Origin: Mytilus trossulus
Lineage: Eukaryota; Mollusca; Bivalvia; Mytilida; Mytilidae
Direction: 5' to 3'
Assembly: GCF_036588685.1 (NCBI RefSeq)
Contig: NC_086386.1
Coordinates: 76,072,682-76,136,681 of the forward strand
Length of the DNA stretch: 64,000 nucleotides
The notes under the pieces are model-generated. The model worked only from the letters and a program-made list of their open reading frames with translations. It did no database searches and was not told the DNA's origin. Positions 21,900 to 34,600 of the stretch are shown piece after piece. The translations under genes and the position numbers were made by a program. Position 1 is the first letter of the stretch, and each line of letters opens with the position of its first letter.

Positions 21900-24843
21900 A
21901 TTTAACTGCCTACAGCGCCTTTGGTGCTTTGATTATCTAACATTAATATCTGGTATGATTGCCATAGAAACAAATTTCAAAACATCTGAGGTGGAAGAAA
22001 CCAATTGTGTGTCACTTAAACAATGAGTAATAAACCCAAAATCAAAGCAAGTATTGAAGGCCCCGACATGACAATATTAACAATTCAATCGAGAAGAAAC
22101 TCACCCAAATAATAATGTTAGTACAAAAACCAGCGGAAACTACGAAATGAAGACAGTGACAAATGTAATTTCCCTTTAATATTGGTCCCAGGTAAAATTT
22201 GTATTGGTCTATTACCGACAAGGTTCAAGGTGATATTATGCTTGCATTTCGTCTGTCCTTCTGTCAATCAGTCCAGAACATGAATTTTCGTCACTTTTGT
22301 TCTTCGCGTTTGGACGTATATTGTTGGATATTTGGTGTAGAATTATTTATCCCGACCACTCACAGATCTATTTAAGTTTTCGTTCCGTTCTGATACTTTT
22401 GTGCAGAGTTGTGGTTCTTAGAATTAACTTGAAGATATTTATTTCATATTTGGTATATAGTTTTCCATAACTTGCAGATCACGTTGTACTTTTGTTCTGT
22501 TCGTACGAATTTGTATTGCAGAGTTATGGTCCGTAGGCTTAAAATAATCACGCCAATGATCTGTTTTCTGAGCTTTGTTTTCGTCGTTCTTGCAGATATC
22601 GATGTGATATTTGATAAATAGTTTTATCATGACAAATTTCAGATCACATTGTATGAATTAAATGTTTTACTTTACCTGTATCATATTTTACGAAATGTAC
22701 TAGTACTTACAAGTATACAATTTATACCTACAAGTATACAATTGACACATTCCCCATTTCCTTTCACAATTTCAATTAATTACATAGCTTCTGGAAGTCA
22801 TGTTTTGTTTTGGGGCAAGGAGTTGAGTAAAAAAACCTTCCTCACAATCACTAACTTGGTCAATAATACCTCTCAATTTACTTATATTTTACGAATACTA
22901 GTAAAGTCTTTACATTCGCCTGTCTAATCTTATCATTTAGTTTTAAGTTACTTTTTTTTTATTAAAAGTTAGCAAAAACCTGCTACTGTTGTTAAAGCAA
23001 GTATTTGTTCTGCACCTGTAGGAGCTAGGGTAATTAGTTTTTAATTTTACTTCAACATGTAAAAAAAAGTGCTGAATTTCTGCTTTGTAAATACGGTGTG
23101 ATTATTAATTCATGTAACATGATGTAAGTATCCATTGAATTGTGTTTCATGTTTATGAATTGTTAAAAAATGCACACTCTACCAGCTTATACCGACATTG
23201 TACATATACAAACGATCCGTCTAGTCATATAACCTTTATTTTAAAGCTCTCTTTTCAACGATAACCTGTTATTACGAGTCGTCTTCTTCTTATCCCAATG
23301 TCGTGATACCTATATGCATTCTAAATCACAATTCGAATTTCCATGTAAAAGTTTTATGTTATCCATGTAATCATTTCGTGGATTTTTTGATAACCTTTGT
23401 CCAAAGTATGTTTACATCTTTCAATATTTTTTAAAATTTATTATAGCTGTACAAAAGCACGCGGATTTAATTCACGAATATAAAATTCTTTAGTTTCTAT
23501 ATTCTTACCTTTCAAAAAATCTAACTTGAACTTTATATATCTGTTTAAACAAAATACCAGGAAATATAAATTTAAATGTGTCTGTCAGTATTACGATACA
23601 TTCTAATCCATACTGACTACTTATGTTTTCTATGTAATTTGCATTTATATATAAGTGCATGGGGTGTATAACAACTTAATTGTAAAATATACGTGATATA
23701 TTGTATATATTCATATCTTCATATATACAGATAAATTTAGAATCCTCAGATTTTCACAGCAAAATGTGAACCCAGTGTTGTCCTGTCCCATTTGATAAAG
23801 TGTTTTATGGTTATAATTGTTATAGAATTGATGAATGACAGATACTGACCAGGTGACAACTATAAACGTATATATATATTTCGATAAAGGCAACAGTAGT
23901 ATAATGCTGTTCAAAATTAATAAATCGATAGAGAAAAAACAAATCTGGGTTACAAACTAAAACTGCGGGATATATAAGAGAACTACGACATATCAGAGAC
24001 ACAACACCGAAATATACGCACACAAAAACAAACTATAATGTAACAATGGCCATTTTCCTGACTTTGTACAGGGCATTTTATGAAAAAATGATGGGTTGAA
24101 CTTCATGTTACCAGTATAAGTAAACATAAGCAGCGTTCGCCTTGAATTCTAGAGGAAGACCCAAAGTGAAGGGAGGTGTAGTACAGATTTTAGTATAAGT
24201 TTGAACAATTAAAAGTTTAGGGGATAAACAAGTTGAAACCCTATACTTTAACCTTTGCAAACATAGAAATGCATACGAGCTTTCAATTCTATTATATATT
24301 TTTATAAAAGTGGTACAGTTTAAGTCCCAAAAGGAGTTCCTAGATAGGAAATAGCATTGTCTATATCTACAAAATTAAATCTATAAGTACTTAGATACAT
24401 AAAGAGATATGTGACCAAATATAAAAAAAGAAAATGTGGTATGCTTGCCAATGAAACAACTATCCACTATATAAAGGAGACCTTATTATTGCTTTTTAGT
24501 ATCAACATTCATACTTTGAAAGTTCTAGAAATTTCGTGAAGTTTAAAACTTTAATAAAATCAAATTATATTTCACATAATGCGGTGTTTCAATAGGATAG
24601 AATTTACATTTTAAAGATCCATTGTTATAGATTGTAGAAATTTGATGAAGTTATTATTCGGTACATAGGTGTTCATTCTTGCGTGTAGTTTAAACACTAA
24701 GACGGACCGGACTTCATTATAGAATATCACGATTTGAATTCTTGGAATTATCAATTAAAGAAAGAAGGTTTTTGAAAAGGATAGTAAATTTATTCCATTT
24801 ATTCAATTAAGCAGTTTTTGTTCGGGGCAATATTATACCAACC
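21900..24843. other. Gene-free stretch upstream of the B-box gene
   Basis: Contents are a direct repeat CTACAAGTATACAATT at about 22709 and 22727, a minus-strand retroelement-tail copy at 23883-24053, and a fragment of the GATGTGGTATGATTGCC short-repeat family at 24427-24485. The promoter of the B-box gene should lie near the right end. I see no clear TATA element. An AATTAAGCAG tract at about 24805-24814 could be the acceptor of a 5' UTR intron. Confidence 0.5.
23883..24053 (-). repeat. Retroelement 3' tail, minus-strand copy
   Basis: AAAGGCAACAGTAGTATAATGCTGTTCAAAA followed by AGAGAAAAAACAAATC is the reverse complement of the tail seen at 40775-41035. It extends into a block ending AACTATAATGTAACAATGGCC, which is shared with 37402-37572. 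Confidence 0.7.
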
Positions 24844-25664
24844 ATGGCACAAGCTGTGATCATACCCTCAGGCGCTCAGACATCAGTAATCAAATGTAAG
24901 TTATGTGAGAATAGCGGAGAATTTTTCTGTAAGGAATGTCCGTCTGCGTTATGTAAACCATGTCGAGAGAAACATGATATGCTGCTAGGGGGACATACAG
25001 TTGTAAACATCAAAACCATCGACAGATCTGCCTTCACGATCAGTTGTAATTCTCGGTGCAGCTCACATCTACAACCGTTCAAGCTTTATTGCAATCAATG
25101 CGAATTGTTAATTTGTTATGAGTGTGTTGCGGAAGACCATAATGGTCATAACTCTTCTCGTATAGAAAAAATTGTCGAAAAATTACGTGAATCTGCTGGC
25201 GGAAATGTCTCTCTTATCAAAGAGAGAATAGGGAAATTATCCGAAGTACTTGACAAAACTAAATCTAAGAAATTGCCCGAAAATGAAGTCGATTTACAGG
25301 CTACTACAAAGGATATCGATTCTACATTAAGATCTATCAATCAAGCTATAGATGTCAGAAAGGACATAAAAACGACAGAGTATGAAGATTTTAAGAAACT
25401 ACAGGACTTGGACACAAAAAGGGAATTGCAAAGTCGGGAAAATATCCTGTCTGAGTATCGCAACCTCCTCAATAGCATTGAGAAAATGCTAGCAGAGGAC
25501 CATGCAGTTACATTTTATATTTCATATAACAATCTGAAAAAAGATATTGATGATTTTGATGAAGATATGCTGAAAGATATTGATCTTCCAAACGTGCCAA
25601 AATTCGATTCTAAAAGCTTCGTAGAGGAAATTGTACACGCAATATGTGCGAGGTTTGAGCTGAG
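24844..25664 (+). CDS. Gene A exon 1: two B-boxes and first coiled coil
   Basis: The start ATG has the context ACCATGG and opens 273 complete codons. B-box 1 ligands are C18, C21, C29, C32, C37, C40 and probably H44 and H51. B-box 2 fits C72, H75, C83, C86, C91, C94, H99 and H102, the usual CHC3H2 pattern. Residues about 108-270 are charged and heptad-like, with no Pro-rich breaks. The donor AG|GTAAGC leaves two bases (AG). If the intron were retained, the frame would stop at once (TAA at 25666-25668). Confidence 0.93.
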
Positions 25665-28600
25665 GTAAGCACTTCTGTTTTTCAATATCATTTCTTTAAA
25701 ATAGATGCACATCTGTTTAATATCATTATACTATTTATGAGGTGATATTTTTTCTATGGATTTGCCCTGCATTTTCCTCTTCTTATAATTAATGCGTTTC
25801 CCTCAGTTTTAGTTTGTTACCCCGATTTTGTTTTTTGTCCATGGATTTATGAGGTTTGAACAGCAGTATACCACTGTTGCCTTTATTTTCCCTTCTCTTT
25901 CTCAATTAGATGCAGACGATTTTTTTTTGTCAAAGCTGGGTTTAATGAAAGGTAGTTGTTCGGGTCGACATACACCGACAGCTAATTGATATGTCTCAGT
26001 GAACAAAAAATTTATGAATATTTTTTCACCCCATCACAATTAAATTAACTATATTACGGTTTGAATTAAAAATTAAAGAGCATATAAGATTTGGAAATTT
26101 GATATACGGTAATATAAATATGAAATATTTATTTGTACAAATGTATATACAGAAGAAGGTAGAACCACGATCTAATATATCTAATTAACATTATGAAGGC
26201 AACATAATAGTTTCATCAAATAATTTGGATAGGTTACTTCTAGGAATTTGTTTGAGTTCAATTATTGGAACTGGCACCTTAGTTTAAATACAGGGAAACA
26301 TATTTAGTGCGTTCTTAAATATCGTAAAATCGCAAGATTTAAAATCGTCTGTGACAGTGACACAAATATATACTATATATCCCGAAAGTCCATAAAATTT
26401 CGTTATAGAGTTCTCAATATGATTTCTTTAGAGACTAAACTTCACAAAATTTAATATGAGGGCCGGGAAAGCATGTATGATTTCTGGTAAACAACCTATA
26501 ATAAAAGCCAGTAAAAGAATATTTCACGAAAATAAGTTTAATAAAATATAGATGTCTTCATTGTTTTGGCATTGTATTGATATATTTGTTGTGATTGTGT
26601 CTGTGTTTCTATAGTCTTAAAATAAGGGAAGTATTAAGTACACTCTAACAAAAAATATTACTTTTCTATAGACTATCAGGCCATGAGGATTCAGAAAAGG
26701 ACAAACAAAGAATAGTTCAGTTAATGGAAGAAAATATAACTTTCCAACAGAACATCAGAGAATTGAAAACTATGTAAGTACAAAATGTATTTACCATTCT
26801 TAAGAAAAACATTTTCTACAAGCCGGGAATATTACATTATTTTGTTATTTTTTCGCTTGCTATATTTGAGCTTTCGATTCAGCAATATAAACTGTCCGTT
26901 TTGAATTTTCTTCTGATTTTAAAGTTTTTGTGGTTTTCAGCTTTTTGTTGTTTTTTTTCGCTTTGAAATAACGACATAAGCAAATTTTGCAATTGCTTAC
27001 GACACAGTTATAAACTCAATTTTAAAGGAAAATCATGACTGTGTCTCACTATGTACTTTTCGAATACTCATATACTGTTTACATATTTTAACTGGATCCA
27101 TGACCATAACGAGAAACTTCATTGATAAGATTATCCCGAAACACCTGTCTATGGATGGACTGGTCTACGATAGACAAATCTGCTAGACCCCGCCAGGTCA
27201 AGTGAAATTAATCAAGTAATAACTATCAAAGCAGTATTAGATGCCAACAGCATCTTGGTCACCATTGACAAACAACATTTACATGTGTATGTGACCCTGA
27301 AAAAATAGACAGTTTAAAGTACATTTTGCTTTACAACTATTTCTATGTGGCTTTGATGACCCTTTGAATCCAAATAAAGCATTACTTTTTGCGTTATCTT
27401 AATTGCGTTTGCAGATATTAAACAGAGTGATCTCTCATTCGAAATTTAATCGTTAATAATTTATTATCAGGCTATCAAGTACTTCCAATACACAACAACA
27501 AGAAGTTCATCAGCTGAAACAAGAACTAAGTAACATAAGGTATAATTGTGTAAATCTAAGCTTTTAAGATTCCGTTTATGGAGTTTTACATAGCGTCAAA
27601 TCAATCAAACGGTCCACAATATACAAATTAACATAATATAGACAATAACATTAAAACGCACAAGTAAATTCAAGAGGAGAAAAATACAGCCTAGCTCATC
27701 ATATCTTAACTGTTGATACACAAATATATAAATGCTGGAAAAAGACATTATTTGACAAAAGGGGAGGATATCATTATTTCTTTTTTCATAATGTTTTACT
27801 TTAAATTCATTTATCTGTATTAACAGCATCAGGCTAATATTTATTTATCTTTATAAATACATCAAAGTATACATTATACTCCAATATGTAAACTCCATCT
27901 AGAACAGCTGTTATCCAGGTTTTCAGATTGATCAGACACTAACATATTGGTTGCCGGTATTTACGAGTAATGTTTGCTTTGCACACAATTGTTTTGCCTG
28001 AATACAGGAGCACTTGGATATCCGTAGGAAAGGAATAACAAGAATGGATTAGCATATATATTTTGCACAATATAGGTGTCCCCCTAACTAATTCAGTAGT
28101 ATATTAAGGGTTAAACTTTCAAGTAAACGAGTCATGTACTATTTTCTGATTGTGATGATATATCATCAGATAAAATTAACATTGGCTTATCTGCTCACTT
28201 AAATATCCGTTCACATAAAATATCCATACCAAAACAGAGAAGCTATTACTAAAGCACAGTTTTGATAGGAAATCTAATCATAATCGATTATAGATCAAAA
28301 GACAACTTACATATATATGAGCTGAATCAAGAAACGGAAGGTCTGACTCAGAAAATAAGAAATCTCGAAAAGCAAGTAGAAGATCTTAACAAAAGGTATC
28401 TATTATTTGACTTTGCAATTTGCATATATCACTTTTGTATATTTGTATCATACGCCGTCTTATGCACGTTCTCATTTTTGTATACACGATGAAATAAGTC
28501 GTATGCAGACGAAAATCGATTCTTTCGTTTTAAATCTGAATCCTTGTGTCTTTAATAAATGTTCACAACAACTGGTTCAATGACACTGGCTGTGCTTGAA

Positions 28601-31600
28601 TAGTTCGTCCCTACAATTATCACCAGCTCATAAAATAAAAAGACAAACAGACAAATAATAGTATACAAGACACAACATAGAAAACTTAAGACTAAGCAAC
28701 ACGAACCCCACAAAAAACTGGGGGGTGATCTTAGATGCGCTGAAAGGATAAGCAGATCGTGCTCGACATGTGGCACCCGTCGTGTTGTTCATGTTATTAA
28801 AAACCTGATAAATTCTGGGTCAAAAGGAAGCGGAATGTAATTACGACATACGGAAAATATCCGATAGCATCTGTGAAACGTTCATTCCATAATGGGCAAC
28901 CAACTAGTGATGGCGTCTGTAAAATGTACGAAGTGATGATTTCAACTTCACCATTTGAAACTCTTGGTTTAAAAGCTTCCTTGTGAGAAGTAACCTTATA
29001 CATGTTGAATTGTTGAAAACACTTAGTTGTTCTACATAGATATAGGAAGATGTGGTGTGAGTGCCAATGAGACAACTCTCCATCCAAATAACAATTTAAA
29101 AATTAAACCATTATAGGTTAAAGTACGGCCTTCAACACGGAGCCTTGGCTCACACCGAACAACAAGCTATAAAGGGCCCCAAAATTACTAGTGTAAAACC
29201 ATTCAAACGGGAAAACCAACGGTCTAATCTATATAAACAAAACGAGAAACGAGAAACACGTATATATTACATAAACAAACGACAACTACTGTACATCAGA
29301 TTCCTGACTTAGGACAGGTGCAAACATTTGCAGCGGGATTAAACGTTTTAATGGGCCCAAACCTTCTCCCTTTTTCTGAAACAATAGCAAATACATGCAT
29401 TTATAGTCGAGCCAGGTTTGATACAACCTTTTTGAAAGTTTTTATTTAAAATCGCTTAATTCAACTTCGAATATTGTTTTGCATTGTTACAGTTTTTATT
29501 CAAATGTCACTTATATGTCTAAATCGGACCTCTTGCGTTTATAACAACTAGCATGTCATCTGTTGTTGTCAACAACTAAATAAGCATGATTTCTTTAAAA
29601 CTTTATCTTCTAATATGTTACCAGGCTTTCTACAAAGACAGTTGAACATCAACAGGAAATTCGTCATCTGAAAAATGAATTTAGTAGCAAAAGGTATTGT
29701 TTTGTCTTAAAGTTCGAATATTGCACACAACATTCATATTAATAAGCAATTTAACATATTTTCATTTTCTTAAAATCTATAGTTTATAAGATGTCAATCT
29801 CACATTGAAGAGGGAGAGACGAAATATACAAATGTGTTTATTAAAATTTGCTGTTACAACACCATCCAAAGATCTGATTCCTTGCCCAGCTTTGGCTCTA
29901 CTAATTTGCCTTTTTAGTTAATATCTCTTTATTTGTTTTGATAATTTTTCGTATCGACGTCACTGAAAAAAAACACTGATTGTCGAAATGCGCAGCTAAT
30001 GCAGAAAACTTGTAGTCCAGTCAAACTAAGTATTAACCTGAAACTAATTGCAAAACAAAATATTTAAGTTCTATTCTTTTGGCTTTAAGCCCTAACTATA
30101 CACAGAAAAAAGTCCCATAAAAATATTACTTGAAGAAAAACTGAAAATCAGCATTTTTAATATCCTATGGAAATTAACATTGGAAGGGGAGATAATTCCG
30201 AAAAAAAATTGTCAGTTTTTAGTTGATTTTCTTAAAATATATGTATTTATGATATTTTGATGGGGTTATTAGTTCGTATTTGAATATATTATATAATATT
30301 CTGCTTAATGACATGTACATAACCGAAGTATTATCGGTATTTTTATTTTTTGTACATTTTTTATTAAAAAATTGCAAATTTGTGGCTTTGTGACCATTTT
30401 GAAAAAAATTATGTGAAATTTTGTATTGTTCATATCTGTATATTATATTTGTTCAGCATCTACCTTATTGCAAAAAACTTCAAACCACAAAAAGAAGAAT
30501 ATATGCGTAATTATTATTTTTTTTTAATTAAATTTGAGATTCTTTACACATGTTAAAGGGGCATTAGCTGTCAAATTCATGGTCACCGATTTGACTCAAA
30601 ATATCATATCTGATTAATAACAATGTGAAACATTTTTCAAAACTATCAAAAGTCTAAAATAAACAGTTTACAGAGCATGGGGTAGATAATATATAGGATC
30701 GTTTCGTGTGTATTTTAGTCCAGACGCCATCTAATTAACTATCGATTTGACCTCACATGACCATATATTAAAGCGATGTTTACATAAATAAAGATATGAA
30801 AAGATTAAACTAATACGTGCAATTGGATTTTTATAGGTCTGTTAGATTTTATCTATATATTAAAAACTGATGTTTCTAACTGTTTTTAACCGTATAAGAA
30901 TGCTTTTATGTGCATCGAATTAGTAATCAACTGATTTACCGTAGTTTTACTTTCATTGTTGACATTCTTTTTCTTTAAATAACCAGTACACGTACAATGC
31001 ATGCGTTGTCAATCTCTAGCTAGGGGTTAAATTGAAGTTCACATGAATAAGAACTTAAAAATATCGACTCTTTCACTTGCAAGTGAATTACTAATTATCA
31101 AAGTTTCTTAGTGTAATTTGACAAAATTGAACCTTTTTGACTGCAAAAAGCGAATTGTTATTTCACTATTTCACTTTCACTATTGATTGGACAGTGAAAA
31201 ATCAAACTTTAGATTTTTTATATATCTCGTAGCTAGTGCCCCTTTAGAAAATTCAATAAATGGTCAACTAATGAATTATTCAATCTATATTATAGCTTTA
31301 TAAAAGATTTGAAAACACCTTTAAGGTTGTCTTTTACATACTCCAAAAACGGCTAAAATAACAAGAATCAATACATTCTGTTGAATAAAAGTGGTAAAGT
31401 TATAATTTTGTATCAATTTTTATTGATAGGTTTCTGCAATTTTTGAAGAGTAATCTCCCTTTTTCAATGCAAATCTCCATAGGAATTTTTTAATCCTGAT
31501 TTTTTAGTCTTTCTTAAGTAAGATTTCCTGGGACTTTTTTCTTTGAATATTTAGGGTATAATACTAAAGATTTAAACTTAAAAATCTTCTGTTGCAATGA

Positions 31601-34600
31601 CTATACGTTAGGGTCAAATTAATGCTAGATTGACTGGACTAATACAATAATACAACTATATGAGATATCTTATATAAGACATCATATAGATTATATAAAT
31701 TATCCAACAAAAAATATTAGATATTTGATGAATTATTTAACTAAATATGTCTAATATATATTATTATGTAAAGAATACCATTGATCTCAAAAACTTAATA
31801 AGATACATTTTAGTTTAAACGTTATATAGATAAAAAGGTGAACAGATACTATCTGATATCATGCTAAGCACATAACATTTCTCGTAATTTATACTAGATA
31901 ACTTATAAAAAGTTATGAGATATCTAATGAAGAAAGCGTTATAACATGTATATTAGAGTGTACGTATACTAGTATGCAATCTTTCATGTCTTATAATACA
32001 GATAAAGTATACTTTCTTGCATTCATGTGTATAGATACATGTATCGTATTATAACAAATATCCGTCTTATATTGACTTGGAATATTGGGAAATGCATATT
32101 TTGAATTATGCAACATATGAATAAACTCATCATAGATACCAGGACTAAATTTTGGATATACGGCAGACGCACGTTTCGTCTACAAAAGACAAACCAGTGA
32201 CGCTCGAATCCAAAAAAGTTAAAAAGGCCAAATAAAATACAAAGTTGAAGAGTATACAGGACCAAAATTTCTAAAAGTTTTGCCAAATACAGCTAAGGTT
32301 AACTATGCCTGAATTAGAAAAGTCTTAGTTTTTCAAAAAATCAAATAAAGTGCAGTGTTTATAATTCAAACAACTCAAACAAACTAGTCATTAAAGATTG
32401 CATATTTTGGCGTTAATATTGAGTCACTGATAAGGTCTTTGCGTCGGAACTAAACACGTTTATTCTAAAAACAGTTGTTGGCATGACACGGGTTATGTTC
32501 TTCTCATATATGTTATGATGGTATGATACTAAACCCCTCACGGGAAGGATTGTGCCTGATGTTCATATGATGAAATCATAATCTTTCAGTCAGTTTAATT
32601 GAAGTCTGGAGCTGGCATGTCAGTTAACTGCTAGTAGTCTGTTGTTATTTATGTATTATTGTCATTTTGTTTATTTTCTTTGGTTACATCTTCTGACATC
32701 AGACTCGGACTTCTCTTGAACTGAATTTTAATGTGCGTATTGTTATGCTTTTACTTTTCTACACTGGTTAGAGGTATAGGGGGAGGGTTGAGATCTCACA
32801 AACATGTTTAACCCCGCCGCATTTTTGCGCCTGTCCCAAGTCAGGAGCCTCTGGCCTTTGTTAGTCTTGTATTATTTAAATTTTAGTTTCTTGTGTACAA
32901 TTTGGAAATTAGTATGGCGTTCATTATCACTGAACTAGTATATATTTGTTTAGGGGCCAGCTGAAGGACGCCTCCGGGTGCGGGAATTTCTCGCTACATT
33001 GAAGACCTGTTGGTGACCTTCTGCTGTTGTGTTTTTTTTTATTTTGGTCGGGTTGTTGTCTCTTTGACACATTCTCCATTTCCATTCTCAATTTTATAGT
33101 TCCATAAACGGATGTTCTGTTTCATGTAAATAGTGACAAAGAGTTCATGCTGGCTATGGAACTATAAACATATTTTAGATTAGCCTTCTGATAAAAAAGA
33201 TTACCTATAACTATGACGAAAGACACGAATGCAACCTGTGAATATTAGATGCACATGTTTATGCCTTATGATTAATTAAAATCGATTGAATCTGAAATCA
33301 AATCAAAATCTTTTACAGGACAAAAGAAAATGCTCAAATGTCAGAACTGAAAGAAAAACAAAACGAGTTCCGAGAACAAAAAATAAGAAAGCTTGAAGAG
33401 CAGGTGCAAGAACTCAATAAAAGGTATATTTTTCACGATTTTTTGCTATTTCACTTTTTTCTATAGTTCACTTTACTATTATTTATATAATAAAATCTCT
33501 ATTTCCTTTATAAAATTAAAAGTGTGTATTTTCTAAAATTAAAATGTTAATTTCATATGCACCTTTTTTATAAATCGTAGTAACCTCTGCAAGTATTGTG
33601 CATTTAATGGATGTTTATCAACATTTGCTTTATACAAATTCACTGTAAATCATTTAATCGATTTTTTATCTTTACAAATTTGTTACCAGGCTTTCAAATG
33701 ATACAGATGGACATCAACAGGAAATTCGTCAACTGAACCAAGAATTAAGTAGCACTAGGTATTGTGAAGTTTTATCTTTTACAGGTCGAGATTTCTAGAT
33801 TTACTGACGTCAGAATATATTTGCATAGTAATTTCCCAAACACAAGGCCAATGATGGCCTTGAAAAACTGACCAATCGACTCAATGAACTACAATACATT
33901 GTGGGCAACTACTTGTTTACTATCACTTGAAAACACGTGTAATTAACACAAAAAGTGTCAACTAATAGTGTCTGGGATTCTCAATTTTGTTTTTGTTTTG
34001 CGAACATGTTTATTGTAAAATATATAACATAATTTTCAGTTTGCATGCTCAGATTAAAAAAGTATTGTTTACGGGCTTCACTATTCGACTTTCTTTTTCC
34101 CCTTGTAAAAGTATGTGAACAGGTTTGTTGTATTGTTTTGTATTGTACCTGTGCAATAATGTCACGGCGTGGAACAGTAAAATTTCAGATGAAGTGACCG
34201 GTGTCAAGTACGTAAATTTTTTGAGAGTTTTAAAACCTGTATAATGTCATTTTAAAAACATTTCTGCCTCAAAAATACTGGCACTGAAACACTTCTATCT
34301 GGATGTGTAAACTTTTTATCAGGACCTGAACTAAAAGTAAGAACATCATAATATTCACTCAGTATGCTTAAATTAAGTGCTTTAAAGGGGGAGGAATCGT
34401 GCTTGATATTCGAATGATTAAGACATAATCTGTCAATCAGTTAAATTGAGGTCTGGAGCTGGCATGTCAGTAAATTCTAGTAGTCCTTTGTTAATTTGTG
34501 TATTATTGTCATTTTGTTTAGTTTCTTTTGTTACATTTTCTGACATCGGACTTGAACTTCTCTTTAACTGAGTTTAATGTGCGTATATATATTCTGAATC

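Larger units (their letters stand above)
25665..29624 (+). other. Introns 1-4 of gene A and their repeats
   Basis: Apart from exons 2-4, this stretch holds a retroelement-tail fragment at 25750-25890, a GGCACCCGTC-family repeat at 28650-28990 and a long copy of the short-repeat family at 29037-29390. No additional cassette exon of the 102- or 69-nt type is visible. Confidence 0.55.
29694..33318 (+). other. Intron 5 of gene A (3.6 kb)
   Basis: It contains a 693-bp TIR element at 30554-31246, a minus-strand GAGCGTCACTGG-family repeat at 32105-32290 and a retroelement tail at 32530-33100. The rest is AT-rich, and no coding exon is visible. Confidence 0.6.

Noticed and set aside
24876..25340. 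Minus-strand ORFs opposite gene A exon 1
   Set aside because: Shadows of the B-box and coiled-coil coding strand; a matching shadow occurs opposite gene B exon 1 (61525-61746).
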